Below, in pieces: positions 1 to 63,799 of a DNA stretch of 64,000 bases. Origin of the DNA: Cristatella mucedo (Eukaryota > Bryozoa > Phylactolaemata > Cristatellidae). The stretch spans positions 890,182 through 954,181 of the forward strand of contig WPIO01000148.1 in assembly GCA_009760855.2 (NCBI GenBank). The letters are read 5' to 3'. The position numbers and the translations under genes are program-made. Position 1 is the first letter of the stretch. The number at the start of each line of letters is the position of its first letter. The notes below the pieces were generated by a model. It worked only from the letters and a program-made list of their open reading frames with translations. It was not told the origin of the DNA and did no database searches.

Positions 1-1230
1 GCATACCAATCTACAGCACACCAGTCAGCATGCACAACACGAGCTTGAATGGGAGGCATTCAATAGAAAAGCAAAGTGCACAGCGCAACAGCCAGTACTA
101 CCGGCTGTATGAGCAGCAAATGCAGTTCATAAGCTGGAATAAAAAAAATAGACGCTCGTGCTAAAGCATAAATCGACGATGAGAGGGGTTCTCAAAGAAT
201 GTGCCACGAGAAGAGTATTACGGGGGGGAATCCCGTTCAAAGGCGACAATCCTAAGCAACCTCCGTGTTAAGTACTATTCGGTGTAATTAGCATTAAGGT
301 AGCACCATCGAAACCTGCAAAATTTCTGACAAAAGAACACTGCAGCACTAAATGACCAACGAGATCAAAGTGAACCAACCACAGGCTCTTATAAGTAGAA
401 TGCGTTCTTGCTATGGCTATGATATATTTTGATCGTCTAGTTTAGCCGCATGACTATTCGGATATCCTAAAGCGAGAAAGCAGAGACGTGTGGTGTGCTG
501 CCTCACATGAGGAGACATGGCAACATTTCGGTATTGCACCAAGCTGTCCTTCTGAGAGAAGGAATTTGGTCCGCACCCATGCTTAGCATCTCTGCTTGGC
601 CGTGTCTTGTCTCGGTTTCAGTATGGCACACAGCAGCCACCTCGTGGTGCTTTTGAGGAACTGCAACTCGGAGCAAGGCATTGGCAGGCCAATCTTTGAC
701 TATGAGACAAGGTGAAATGACAGTCTGCTTCTCGTCGCAAGAGAGGTAGTTGGAGTTAGAGAGGTTTGCTGGATACGTCTAGGTACCAGCCCCCTAGGTA
801 CCACCGGCGACTTCCTACAGAAAATAGTGAGCCAGTCACTAAACTTCTGTACTCCTCGAGGCTAGAATCGGCCAGAATGGTCCAGCGTGGCTTCACGAGA
901 CTCACAATAAACAGCCCTTGTGGGTCCGTACAATCTTCTCGCACGTATGTCTACTAGCATTGACAAACGTAGCAACACTGGCACTAAGTAGTTGGGAAGA
1001 ACGAAGCATTTGCACTACCTACCAGTCCATCTACACTGCGATTGCAGATTGATACTGCGATGCAGATCTATACTGCGATCGCACTACAAAGAACGACACT
1101 GCCTCTACAGCTTTTGACGACTAATCATCAGCACATACGTGAATACATCCAAAACAAGGCCACGATTCAAGCGTATATCTACTGCCCTTCGGTTTGTCGT
1201 TGCACTTGTGCCACACACGGCTGCTCTCAC
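1..1230. other. Intron sequence at the left edge, no firm exon
   Basis: No conserved KMT2C/D block is visible. A 45-nt stretch at 551-507 (minus) has an acceptor, an open phase-0 frame and a GT donor, but no homology. Short imperfect repeats of a tactgcgat-like unit occur around 1030-1085. Confidence 0.5.
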
Positions 1231-54182
<52,952 letters not shown>

Positions 54183-54189
54183 CCTACAG

Positions 54190-54213
54190 TTACAACCAGC
54201 TCAAGGCCGCCAT
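54190..54213 (-). promoter_or_regulatory. Seven-codon upstream ORF in the candidate 5' leader
   Basis: ATG GCG GCC TTG AGC TGG TTG TAA, with G at -3 and +4. It ends 7 nt before the candidate start at 54182. If transcripts begin upstream of 54213 it could dampen initiation at that ATG. Transcription could also start inside or below it, since its ATG lies within a YY1-like motif typical of start-site regions. Confidence 0.4.
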
Positions 54214-54241
54214 TGCTTTTGCGGTACGGGTATACTTCCTG
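54206..54241 (-). promoter_or_regulatory. YY1-like and ETS-like sites of the presumed KMT2C/D promoter
   Basis: On the minus strand the order is ACAGGAAGT (ETS-like, about 54234-54242) followed 18-28 bp downstream by GCAATGGCGGCC (YY1-like, about 54206-54216). Such pairs are common around start sites of TATA-less CpG promoters. They sit 66-100 bp upstream of the strong donor at 54140. Function is inferred from motif and position only. Confidence 0.4.
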
Positions 54242-54249
54242 TGGGTTGT

Positions 54250-54845
54250 GCGTCTAGGGCGCTATGAATGAGCCGCCGAAGGCGCGTCGATGCGTAATCG
54301 AACACGTATCCATATGATAGATAAATTAGTATTAGAAATATTTTTAATTATTTATTCAGAAGAAAGGTAGCGACATGTGCCTTTACAAGGTTTCGTTAAT
54401 TGCGAAACCTTAATATGGGGTGGGGAGCTGTGCCTATGTGGTAAATCGGGTCGACAGCCGGTCGACCGCTCTGCTGCGGGCTGGCCGCCCTAGTCTATGT
54501 CGATTAGTAAGCGCCCATTATGCGGCAGGAGCGCCAATTTCATTGGCGTCTCATTCCGTTTGGGGTGGTGTAGACCGACCGAACTCGCTGGGGCGCGGCT
54601 TAGCTACTACTGCTCGGTAAACCTGCGAAGTCGGGCTGCGGACAAACCTGCGAAGTCGGGCTGCGGCCACACCGTCGACGTACCGAAGGTTAATCTGCGC
54701 CCCTTCGTGTCTGTCTACGGCATAGACGCGATGCCATCCCAGTCGTTATTAGCGGTTCCAGAGTTAGAGCGGCTAGGAGCCGATTACGCGATAATCTTTG
54801 GCATACACACCAACCTCTTGCAATAGGCAGTCTGAGTCCTTCCTT
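54250..54845. other. CpG-rich sequence upstream of the gene, no gene recognised
   Basis: Open plus frames (54420-54826) exist, as expected in CpG-rich DNA, but resemble no known protein. It contains a 23-bp perfect direct repeat. Confidence 0.4.
54619..54666. repeat. Perfect 23-bp direct repeat
   Basis: Copies at 54619-54641 and 54644-54666 (core ACCTGCGAAGTCGGGCTGCG), separated by two bases. It lies in the CpG-rich block about 400 bp upstream of the presumed start region. Confidence 0.9.
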
Positions 54846-55095
54846 ATTCGGTATTAGTAATAATAATAATATATTAATATTGCACTTGATAAAGCGCCCT
54901 CAGAGAACTTAATCTCTTTCTAGGCGCTTTACATTTGCTGCAAAGTGATACGCAATAGAATAGTAAGTAAAATCATGCTTGAAAAACAAACAAAATGAAT
55001 AACATGGTTAGGGGTTACATGCACTGGGTCAGCATGCAAATGTGGTTAGTGGCAGCATGAACAGTGTCAGCACGCATAAGCACATCGAGGACGAA

Positions 55096-55776
55096 TCACA
55101 AGGACCCACTAAATGCTGTCCTAAATAGGTATGTTTTTAAGTTTCTTTTAAATGTGGTCAGGTCAGGGGATGTTCTGATGCAGGTCGGGAGGGAGTTCCA
55201 GGCTGTGGGAGCATACGAGCTAAATGCACGGTCTCCAAAGGATTTAAGGTTTGTACGAGGTATTTCTAGACTGTTGGATTCCGAAAAGCGAGTGGTACGA
55301 TGCTTTGCCTGATGGGGTAGTATATCTGAAAGATAGGCTGGAGCCATAGAATGAAGAGACCTAAAAGTGAGCGACAAAACCTTGAAGTCAATCCGTTGCT
55401 TGACTGGTAACCAGTGCAGGTCGGCGAAAAGTGGAGTAATGTGGCAACTGCGAGGCTCACGACAGACAAGCCTAGCTGCAGAGTTTTGCACCAGCTGCAA
55501 TCGCCTGATCGCACATGCTGGTAGGCCAGTAAGCAGTGAGTTGCAGAAGTCGAGACGAGATGTCACGAATGCATGGACCAACTTGGACGTGGTATCCTTA
55601 TCTAAACAAGCCCTGATTTTAGCAATGTTATGGAGCTGAAAATAGGCTGATTTGACTGTGGAGCTGATGTGGTCGTCTAACGAGAGGTCGCTTTGGAATA
55701 TGACACCTAGATTTCGAGCAGATGCAACTGGAGATATGCTGACAGAGCCAATTTTGAAAGTCAGCCTTTCCAATTT
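55096..55776 (-). pseudogene. L2 ORF2 C-terminal part after the stop
   Basis: 225 codons in the same frame: KIGSVSISPVASARNLGVIF through STVKSAYFQLHNIAKIRACL to TYLFRTAFSGSL. This C-terminal region recurs in most L2 fragments of the window. Confidence 0.9.
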
Positions 55777-57051
55777 CTAAATAACACTAGGTTTGCCCAT
55801 AACTATTAAGTTAGTTTTATCATCGTTTAGTTTTAGAAAATTTGCTGCCATCCATGATCGGATGTCATCAATGCATGCAGCAAGTGAGTTGAGAGAATTT
55901 GAGGTGCTCGAAGGCTGGGAGGGATCAAAGCAAAGGTACAACTGAGTGTCATCCGCATAGAAGTGAAAGCCTAGATTGTGCTTGGCAATCACATCAACGA
56001 GAGGGAGAGTATAAACGGTGAAAAGGACCGGACCTAGCACAGAGCCCTGAGGTACTCCATATTTTAGAGGTACTTCAGATGATCTTTGTCCATTCACGTC
56101 AACACTCTGGAGTCTCCCACTGAGATAGGACCTGAACCACTGCAGAGCAGTGCCAGTGATGCCCAGGCGAGATGAGAGGCGCTCTAGAAGTACTTTGTGA
56201 TCGATGGTATCAAAAGCTGCCGAAAGATCGAGCAAAACAAGAAGAGACACTCTACCCATGTCTGCATTCCTAAGTAGGTCGTTGTATACCCGAAGCAATG
56301 CTGACTCTGTGGAGTGATTAGCTCTAAAGCCGGACTGGGACTTACTAGCAAGGTGTGAGGTTTCGATATATGAGTTTAGCTGGTCTGCCACGACCCGTTC
56401 CAGTGTCTTTGATAGAAATGGTAGAAGGGAGACTGGTCGGTAGTTGCTCAAGTTCTCTTGGTCTAGTGTTGCTTTCTTGAGGAGAGGCCTGACTACAGCT
56501 TTTTTGAAAGGTGCTGGGACATGACCTGAGGCTAATGACATATTAATGATGTTGGTTATGCATGGCAGCAGCAGATCAATGCAACGTAGGAGCAGGACAG
56601 TGGGAATAGGGTCCAGTGGACTTGTTGTCTTCTTTGATTGAGATACGAGCTTTAGGACTACATCACTAGTGACCTGTTTAAATGCAGACATTGAGGCGCA
56701 GCCAGGAACCGAGGAACAGCATTCTAGTGGGAAGGTTGTCATCGCAGGGATGGATTCCCTGATTTTGTCTACCTTCTGCACAAAGAATCGAGAGAAGCAA
56801 TCGGCTAGATCATCACAAGGATCATCAGGTAAGGAGCTAACCTGGGAACGGTTGAGGAGCTGGTTTATTGTCGACATCAGCATTTTTGGATTGTGCATCT
56901 GTGATTCAACAATGTTTCTATAGAAGCTAGACTTAGCCTTTGCTAGGATCGATTGGTACGACCTACAGTAAGACATTGAGCTATAGGCCACGGAGCCGTA
57001 TGTGTACGATATAGCCGCAGTTGCATATCTGTAACCCTCCATCGCTACCAA
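55777..57051 (-). pseudogene. L2 ORF2 reverse transcriptase, part before the stop
   Basis: A 424-codon frame with all RT palm motifs, ending at TAG after GKPSVI. The next codon continues the same frame, so a single C-to-T change (CAG to TAG) explains the stop. Residues before about SYQSIL may be non-element sequence. Confidence 0.9.
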
Positions 57052-57059
57052 ATAGACTT

Positions 57060-57465
57060 GCTTAGGTTATGGATACCGACTTGCTATGTTAAGGCGTGGG
57101 CACGCTTCGACACTCCAGTGTTCCTCTACTGTCGGCATACCTGTGTGCATTGGTGTTGCAACTACAATTCGGTAGTGGCGATGGCAGGTTCGGGCGTCGC
57201 CGGCGTTACGAACGTAGTGCCAGCATCCGTTGCGAATCGGCTGACACTAGCACCGTTACGAGATATGCATTTGCGGCCTAGTGCTGTCTAGATGCTGAAG
57301 CCAGCATACTGCATTTGTAACAGTACCGAGTCCAACCCAACAGTCACCCCTCCCCGTGTCCTTTGATGTGGTAGGTTTCGCCCTGATCTGATGCCGTCCA
57401 CCGGGACAGGAAGATATAGAGGTTGACTCAATATTGTGGTCAGGACTCAAGGTGGGGGTACGAGG
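57060..57465. other. CpG-rich flank beyond the L2, no gene recognised
   Basis: CpG-dense from 57060 to about 57300, like 53380-54840. It may be the other half of the same island, separated by the L2 insertion. No supported ORF. Confidence 0.35.
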
Positions 57466-57951
<486 letters not shown>

Positions 57952-57984
57952 ATTCAAGAATCCAAACCTAGAAGAATAACGTTA

Positions 57985-58130
57985 GCTACCCTGGTTTAGC
58001 CATGGGGATGACTGAGGTCAAGGTGAATATGTTTTATTAACGAGGTCATGAGCTTTAGCCCTGCAGTATGTATAATGTACCTGGAAAAAGATGAAGTTCT
58101 CTCAAGACGCTATAAAAATGAAATGAATTA
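57985..58130 (+). mobile_element. tRNA-derived SINE family 1 fragment
   Basis: CTACCCTGGTTTAGCCATGG (decayed head), GAGGTCATGAGCTTTAGCCC (B box remnant), then GTTCTCTCAAGACGCTATAA and an A/T tail. Confidence 0.6.
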
Positions 58131-58299
58131 TATAATTTTTAAGCTTCTGATTAAAAAAGCACAGGAACAAAGCAGTGGCCAAGAGCAGGAAAAGAATGGC
58201 AAAAGTTGCCCTAATCCATCCTATATAGTGCTGCATTAATCAGCTGCTTTGGCATTAGCACATCCTGCATATAAAACATTTAAGCATTTTCACAATTCT

Positions 58300-58475
58300 T
58301 AAAAATGAATGACATCTGCTTCCCTGCTGCCAACTGTGGAGCTTCCTTTTTAGTCATCTTGCACTGCTACGTGAACGCTACTCCTTTCCTCAACTGCCAT
58401 CCTGATGGAGCTATCCTTCTGAATTTTTTTTGCTGCGTCAGATTAAGTCTGTCGGCAAACGTATGTCCGCTAAAG
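58300..58475 (+). mobile_element. LINE family B fragment, plus orientation
   Basis: The plus frame reads NDICFPAANCGASFLVILHC, YVNATPFLNCHPDGAILLNF, matching NDxYSPTADYGxFFSAILSC of the intron copies. It is the only plus-strand family B copy seen. Confidence 0.75.
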
Positions 58476-58479
58476 AAAA

Positions 58480-59455
58480 CTCTGAAACGCAACATCCATT
58501 TAGTACTTTGAGGAGTCACAAAAGTCACAGATATGCATGAAATTAGATTACATGCACTTGGAAGGTGTTCTTGAACTATTATTAGCCGTTTCGTAAGCTC
58601 TGCATTACATTCAATAGATTCAGTTAACCAAATAGAAATTTTATTCCTTAAAAAATCAATCAATGTAATAAGTGAAAATAGTGGCGGTTAGAAAATAAAG
58701 TAACCAGTTTCCATTGATCCGGAAGGCATTTAGCGTAGCACTAAAATTGAAAAAATCTCCAGAAAAAAAAGAAAATTATGAATTTGTACCTCAAGCAACT
58801 CATGTATGTGTATACAAATTTAGTTTTGTTCTTAATTATCCAAATTAATACTAAATTTGTATACTTTTCATTATAAAGTATCCAAGGCTTTTTAATACAT
58901 GAGATATTCCTGCATTATCTTGATTGTGCACTGACACCCAACGATTGCCCACCACCACCCCAACGATTGTTGCTGCCACTCTTAAAAATTGTCTGACAAT
59001 TTCCTGCCAAAGAAATTATGCTGGCACAGGAGGGAACGATTCTTTAACTTTAAAAGTGCATTCGTTGGTTTTGAATCAACTCGCAAGTAAAAGTGCAATA
59101 ATATGGTACATAAACCCAATGGACCATCAGAGGTTCTTACGAACATAAAGTTATGCATTATACCTGTAGAATTATGTCTATAGAAATGGCATTGCTTCAG
59201 CCTCCAATATACAAAAGCAAAATGGAAGCGTATAGTGGAAGCCAATGCAGATGCTACTAGAAGTACAAAAGTGACTACATGTCCCTAGATTAACGTCACG
59301 ACTAAAACACACCATTAATGGAAATAAAAATATTTAAAAATCGAATATTGATCGTGCAGCTGAAGTCGTCCGGTGAGGAGCTTACTCGATGATATATACA
59401 CAGATTCTATAAAAGTAGGGATTATTAAAACCAAATCACACACAGAGGGTCCTTC
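58480..59455. other. AT-rich intergenic sequence
   Basis: No gene recognised. It contains a perfect 14-bp inverted repeat at 58810-58864. Confidence 0.4.
58810..58864. repeat. Perfect 14-bp inverted repeat (hairpin)
   Basis: Arms GTATACAAATTTAG (58810-58823) and CTAAATTTGTATAC (58851-58864) around a 27-bp AT-rich loop. No poly-U run or gene end next to it, so not a terminator call. Confidence 0.9.
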
Positions 59456-59463
59456 ATATCGGT

Positions 59464-59511
59464 CTGTGTGTGTGTGCGTGTGTGTCTGTGTGTGTGTGTC
59501 TGTGTCTGTGT
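59464..59511. repeat. (TG)n microsatellite, imperfect
   Basis: About 48 bp of TG repeat with C interruptions. Confidence 0.9.
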
Positions 59512-59589
59512 TGGTGGGGGCTGAGGGCTGTGAGCTAATAATAGATCATTTTTCTCTTGTTTTGTGTGTCCCTTAGAGGAGGTCGGTAA

Positions 59590-60225
59590 TATACTTTAGC
59601 GTGGGATTAAACTTGAGATGCCTGTTTTGGACATCTCTTACGAGATACCTTTGTTCCACCAGAAGCAACAGGAGCGTTCGCGATACTTCAGCCCAGAAGC
59701 CTCCGGCCCTGCCAACACGGTTGGCCCATTTTCGCTGTGGTCGGGCGCAGGTAGGTACCTCAAGCGGCTCTTCTGTCGTCTCTGGCTGACCAACCATGAT
59801 GTGGTGGCTGTGTCCGCCGACCCTGACGGCATCGAGCATCGAGCTCGTCAGGCTCGTGGAAGGCCGTGCACGGGTGGCCCAGCCAATACAGGGCAGGGTC
59901 CACCACTGCCTGGCCACAGACAGATTGGTCACTCACAGTCACTTTTGACCACGGGTTTTGGCCTGACGTTCCGGGCTCGGCGGTTCGTGCACAGAGCACC
60001 TGGACGGGCTGCCAGTGGCTGCTGCCAGGAGTCGGGCATACCCCGGGACAGTTACCAGCTGCCACCTATGCCGCACGGAAGCAGATGCCGTTTGCCACGT
60101 GCTGAGCCACTGCCGGCTGATGCTGCATTCAATTACGGCCTGACACAACCTGGTTCTGGGCTGCCTAATAGGAGCTCTTCCGGTACAGCTAATGCCCTCT
60201 CGCTTGCCTGTGGTCTGGTTCTCAA
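59590..60225 (+). mobile_element. Remnant of a second non-LTR retroelement, C-terminal zinc-finger part
   Basis: The frame reads CHLCRTEADAVCHVLSHCRL, then MLHSITA*HNLVLGCL. This CxxC...H(V)LxHC...RHN pattern follows the RT in R2/NeSL-like elements. The stop is TGA where the family has Arg (CGA), consistent with CpG decay. Upstream frames are broken. The sequence ends exactly where an L2 in the other orientation begins. Confidence 0.6.
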
Positions 60226-61878
60226 TAATAATGATAATAATACACTTAATAAAGTGCCTTCAGATCACTCAATCTCTTTGTAGGTGCTTTACATTTGCTG
60301 CAAAGGGAAACGCGATTGAATGGAGAATAATATCATGCTTGATAAGCAACATGAACAACATGGTTAGGGGTGACATGCACAGGGTCAGCATGCAAGTGCT
60401 GTTAATAGCAGCATGTACAGTGTCAGCATGCATAAGCACTTAAAGGACGGATCACAGGGACCCACTGAATGTTGTCCTAAATACGTACGGTTTTTGTTCA
60501 GCAGATGTTATGACGCAAGTTGGGAGCGAATTCCAGGCTTTGGAAGCATACGAAATATGTGCACGGTCTCCAAAGGATTGGAGGTTTGTATGAATTGGTA
60601 AACTGTTTGATTCCGAAAAGCTGTTGGTACGATGCTTAGCCTGTTGGGGGAGTAGATCCGATTGGTAGGCTGGAGCCAAAGAATGAAATGACCTAAAAGT
60701 GAGCGACAAAACCTTGAAGTAGATCCATTGCTTGACTGGTAGCCAGTGCAGGTCGGCAAGAAGAGGTATGATGCTGAAACCGCAACGTTCACTACAGATA
60801 AGCCTAGCTACAGAGTTTGCGGCACCAGCTGCAAGGCCTGATTGCACATACCGGTAGGTTAGCAAGCAGTGAGTTACACAAGTCTAACCGGGAAGTCGTA
60901 AATGCATGGACCAACTTTGATGAGGTATCCATATCTAAAGAAGTCCTAATTTTAGCAATGTTATGTACCTGAAAGAAGGCAGATTTGACTGTGGAGCTCA
61001 TGTAGTCGTCAAAAAAAAATTTCACTTTTGAACATGACACCTAGATTTCAACCAAATTCAACTAGAGATATTCTGGCAGAGCCAATTATGAGCGTTAGTC
61101 TTTCCGATTTCCGAATCACACTGGGTTTGCCCATAACTAGTAATTAGGTTTTATCATTATTTATTTAAGAAAACTTGCTGCCATCCATGTGCAGATGTCA
61201 TCAATACATGCAACAAGTCAGTTGAGAGAATTCGAGGTGCTCGAAGGCTGGGATGGATCAAAGAAAAGGTACAGCTGAGTGTCATCCGCATAGAAGTGAA
61301 AGTCTAGATTGTGCTTGGCAATCGCATTGGAAAGAGGGAGAGTATAAACCGTGAAAAGAACCGGACCTAGTACAGAGCCCTGAGGTACCCCATATTTCAA
61401 AGGTACCTCGGAGAATCTTTGTCCATTCACGTCAATACTCTGGAGTCTCACACTGAGATAAAACCTGAACCATTGCAGAGCAGTGCCAGTGATGCCCAGG
61501 CGAGATGAGAGAGTCGCTCTAGAAGAACTTGATGATCGATAGTATCAAAAGCTGCCGAAATATCGAGCAAAGTAAGCAGAGTTAGTTATCCATGAGTTAT
61601 CCATAGCTTTCCTGTCGTTGTATACCCTAAGCAATGCTGGCTCTGTGGAGTGATTAGCTCTAAAGCCAGACTGGAACTTACTAGTAAGGTATGAAGTTTC
61701 AGTATATGAGTTCAGCTGGTCCACCACGACTCGTTCCAGTGTCTTTGATTGGAATGGTAAAAGGGAAACTGGGCAGTAGTTGCTCAAGTTCTCTTGGTCT
61801 AGTGTTGCTGCTTTGAGAAGTTGCATGACTACAGCTTTTTTTGAAAGGTGCTGGGACATGACCTGAGGGTAATAACAT
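60226..61878 (-). mobile_element. L2-clade LINE, 5'-truncated, broken frame
   Basis: An AAT-type tail (60226-60245) and canonical 3' UTR lead to a broken ORF2: HWLPVKQWIYFKVLSLTFRS, KYGVPQGSVLGPVLFTVYTL, FYADDTQLYLFF, LSNYCPVSLLPFQSKTLERV. It shares its whole length with the copy at 54848 and stops at the PAPFKK region near 61865. Confidence 0.92.
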
Positions 61879-61879
61879 A

Positions 61880-62080
61880 TCAGGACTCTCAAGCCGGACC
61901 TGATCATTGACAACTGCACTGATTTAGTATTTGTAGATGGGACGGTGCCATTCGACAGCAGCAAGGATACTCTGATCGTGGTGGCCCGGAACAAAAGATT
62001 TCCCGTCGTTTAGTACAAAGTTGGCCAACACTCGACTTTCGAATTCAACCAAATAGGAGACGACGTTAAACTAGCTAGAT
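61880..62080 (+). mobile_element. Second non-LTR retroelement, continuation after the L2 insertion
   Basis: The plus frame reads LKPDLIIDNCTDLVFVDGTV PFDSSKDTLIVVARNKRF. This matches the (R/K)PDLxx...VxVDVTVPFE block that lies about 30-50 residues after the RHN zinc finger in R2/NeSL-like ORFs, i.e. the expected continuation of 59590-60225. Confidence 0.55.
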
Positions 62081-62189
62081 ATTATAGGTGGGAGATGAGA
62101 ATGCACATGAAAGATCAAGACTGATTATCGATCTATATGCAACATGACGAGGACTACTGTAAATAGTATCAATTTACTATAGCAGGTCT

Positions 62190-63450
62190 GTCATCAATAG
62201 GAAATTTCAAATCGCAAATGCACAATCCGAAACTGTTGCTGTCTAACATCAATCGTCTCCTAATCGCTTCAAGATCCAGATTAGCCCCGGACCTTAGATT
62301 TAAGTAGTGATCAAGGAGATCGCTTCTCTAGCTTCTTTTTCAGCAAGATAGACGGCAGCAGCGATGCTATCATAAGCTAAACGCATCGTCACAAGACTCC
62401 TGCCAGTCAGTATCGTCCGCAAAGACTCATCTTCCTGAATTACTGGCAGTACCTTTACGTCTGCATTCAAGCCTGCTGCTAGTGACCATATCCTGAAGTT
62501 CATCTCCCAATCAAAGAAGGTTACTATCCCGTTAGACCATATTCCCACTGTTCTACTTGTTCGATGTTTGTACGTGCTGCCACCATACGTAACTAACGCT
62601 GTAAATATTCTCAGGTCATATCCCAGCACCTTTCAAAAAGGCTATCATTTGGCCACACACAGTCAAATCTGCCAATTTTCAGCTTCACAACATTGCTAAA
62701 ATTCGGGATTGCTTAGATAAGGATACCACGTCCAAGTTGGTCCATGCATTCGTGACATCCCGTCTCGAATTCTGCAACTCACTGCTTACTGGCCTACCAG
62801 CAAGTGCGATCAGGCGATTGCAGCTGGTGCAAAACTCTGGAACTAGGCTTGTCTGTCGTGAGCGTCGCAGTTGCCACATTACTCCACTTCTCGCCGATCT
62901 GCACTGGCTACCAGTCAAGCAACGGATTGACTTCAAGGTTTTGTCACTCACTTTTGGGTCACTTTAATCTTTGGCTCCAGCCTATCTCTCAGATATAATC
63001 CCCCATCAGGTTAAGCATCGTACCACCCGCTTTTCAGAATCCAAAAGTCTAGAAATACCTCGTACAAACCTCAAATCCTTTCGAGACCGTGCATTTAGTT
63101 CGTTTGCTCCCAAAGCCTGGAACTCCCTCCCGACCTGCGTCAGAACATCCCCTGACCTGACCACATTTAAAAGGAACTTAAGAACACACCTATTTAGGAA
63201 ATCATTTAGTGGGTCCCTGTGATTCGTCCTTGATGTGCTTATGCGTGCTGACACTGTGCATGCTACCACTAACCACATTTCCATGTTGTCCCTGTGCATG
63301 TCACCCCTAACCATGTTATTCAATTTGTTTGTTTATCAAGCATGATATTACTCACGATTCAGTTGCATTTCCTTTTGCAGCATATGCAAAGCACATAGAA
63401 AGAGATTAAGTTCTCTGAGAACGCTTTATCAAGTGCATCATTAATATTAA
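62190..63450 (+). mobile_element. L2-clade LINE, plus orientation, internally deleted
   Basis: Frames in order: SQMHNPKLLLSNINRLL, then FSSFFFSKIDG, ILKFISQSKKVTIPLDHIPT, a decayed PAPFKK. A jump to SAKFQLHN-like sequence and LVHAFVTSRLEFCNSLLTGL, HWLPVKQRIDFKVLSLTF, APKAWNSLPTC and FSGSL follows. The 3' UTR ends at about 63450. RT motifs with YADD are deleted. The antisense 109-codon frame at 62300-62629 is a shadow. Confidence 0.85.
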
Positions 63451-63464
63451 GTGAGAAAGCAACA

Positions 63465-63790
63465 CAAGACGAGAACTTACAAAACGTCCTCCCAGTCTCC
63501 CTACAGCAGCTCCTATCTGAGAAGCTTAAACGAGTAGTGGCAGATCAACTGAACTCATACATTGAAACTTTCAACCAAGCAAGCAAGTTACAGTCGGATT
63601 TTAGAGATTTTTACTGCGTGGAGTCAGTGCTGCTTCGGGTACATAAAGAACTTCCCAGGTATTCAGATTTATGTGAAATCTCTCTGGTTAATTAGCTTGG
63701 TCTTTTGGCAGCGTTTAATTCTATTGATTGTAGAGTCCTTCTTGAGCGCCTCTCATCTTGTCCTATTTCAGTGGGAGACTCCAGAGGAGA
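63465..63790 (+). mobile_element. L2-clade LINE reverse transcriptase fragment, plus orientation
   Basis: A decayed reading LPVSLQQLLSEKLKRVVADQ LNSYIET, then LLAAFNSIDCRVLLERLSS. It is the RT segment that is missing in the preceding copy, but it lies after that copy's 3' end, so it is a separate fragment or a rearrangement. Confidence 0.7.
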
Positions 63791-63799
63791 AATGATATC

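Larger units (their letters stand above)
54848..57055 (-). mobile_element. L2-clade LINE, nearly open reverse transcriptase, 5'-truncated
   Basis: From the 5' end the frame reads FYRNIVESQMHNPKM, LSNYRPVSLLPFLSKTLERV, LLVLLDLSAAFDTIDH (catalytic Asp), YGVPQGSVLGPVLFTVY, FYADDTQLY (catalytic DD), then the thumb/C-terminal HWLPVKQRIDFK and APTAWNSLPTC to SGSL. One TAG at 55779-55777 is the only break over about 650 codons. The canonical 3' UTR and (AAT)n tail at 54855-54880 follow. The endonuclease half is missing. Confidence 0.95.

Noticed and set aside
507..551. Possible 45-nt exon (KDSLVQYRNVAMSPH) downstream of exon 40
   Set aside because: Acceptor, frame and donor fit phase 0, but it is too short and lacks any KMT2C/D homology to call.
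59618..60283. 221-codon plus-strand frame as a host gene
   Set aside because: The retroelement zinc-finger signature lies in a different frame of the same stretch, so the long frame is a by-product of GC-rich decayed element DNA.
62300..62629. 109-codon minus-strand frame that at first looked like an insert between two L2 pieces
   Set aside because: The plus strand here reads as decayed L2 sequence (SQSKKVTIPLDHIPT and neighbours), so the frame is an antisense shadow.
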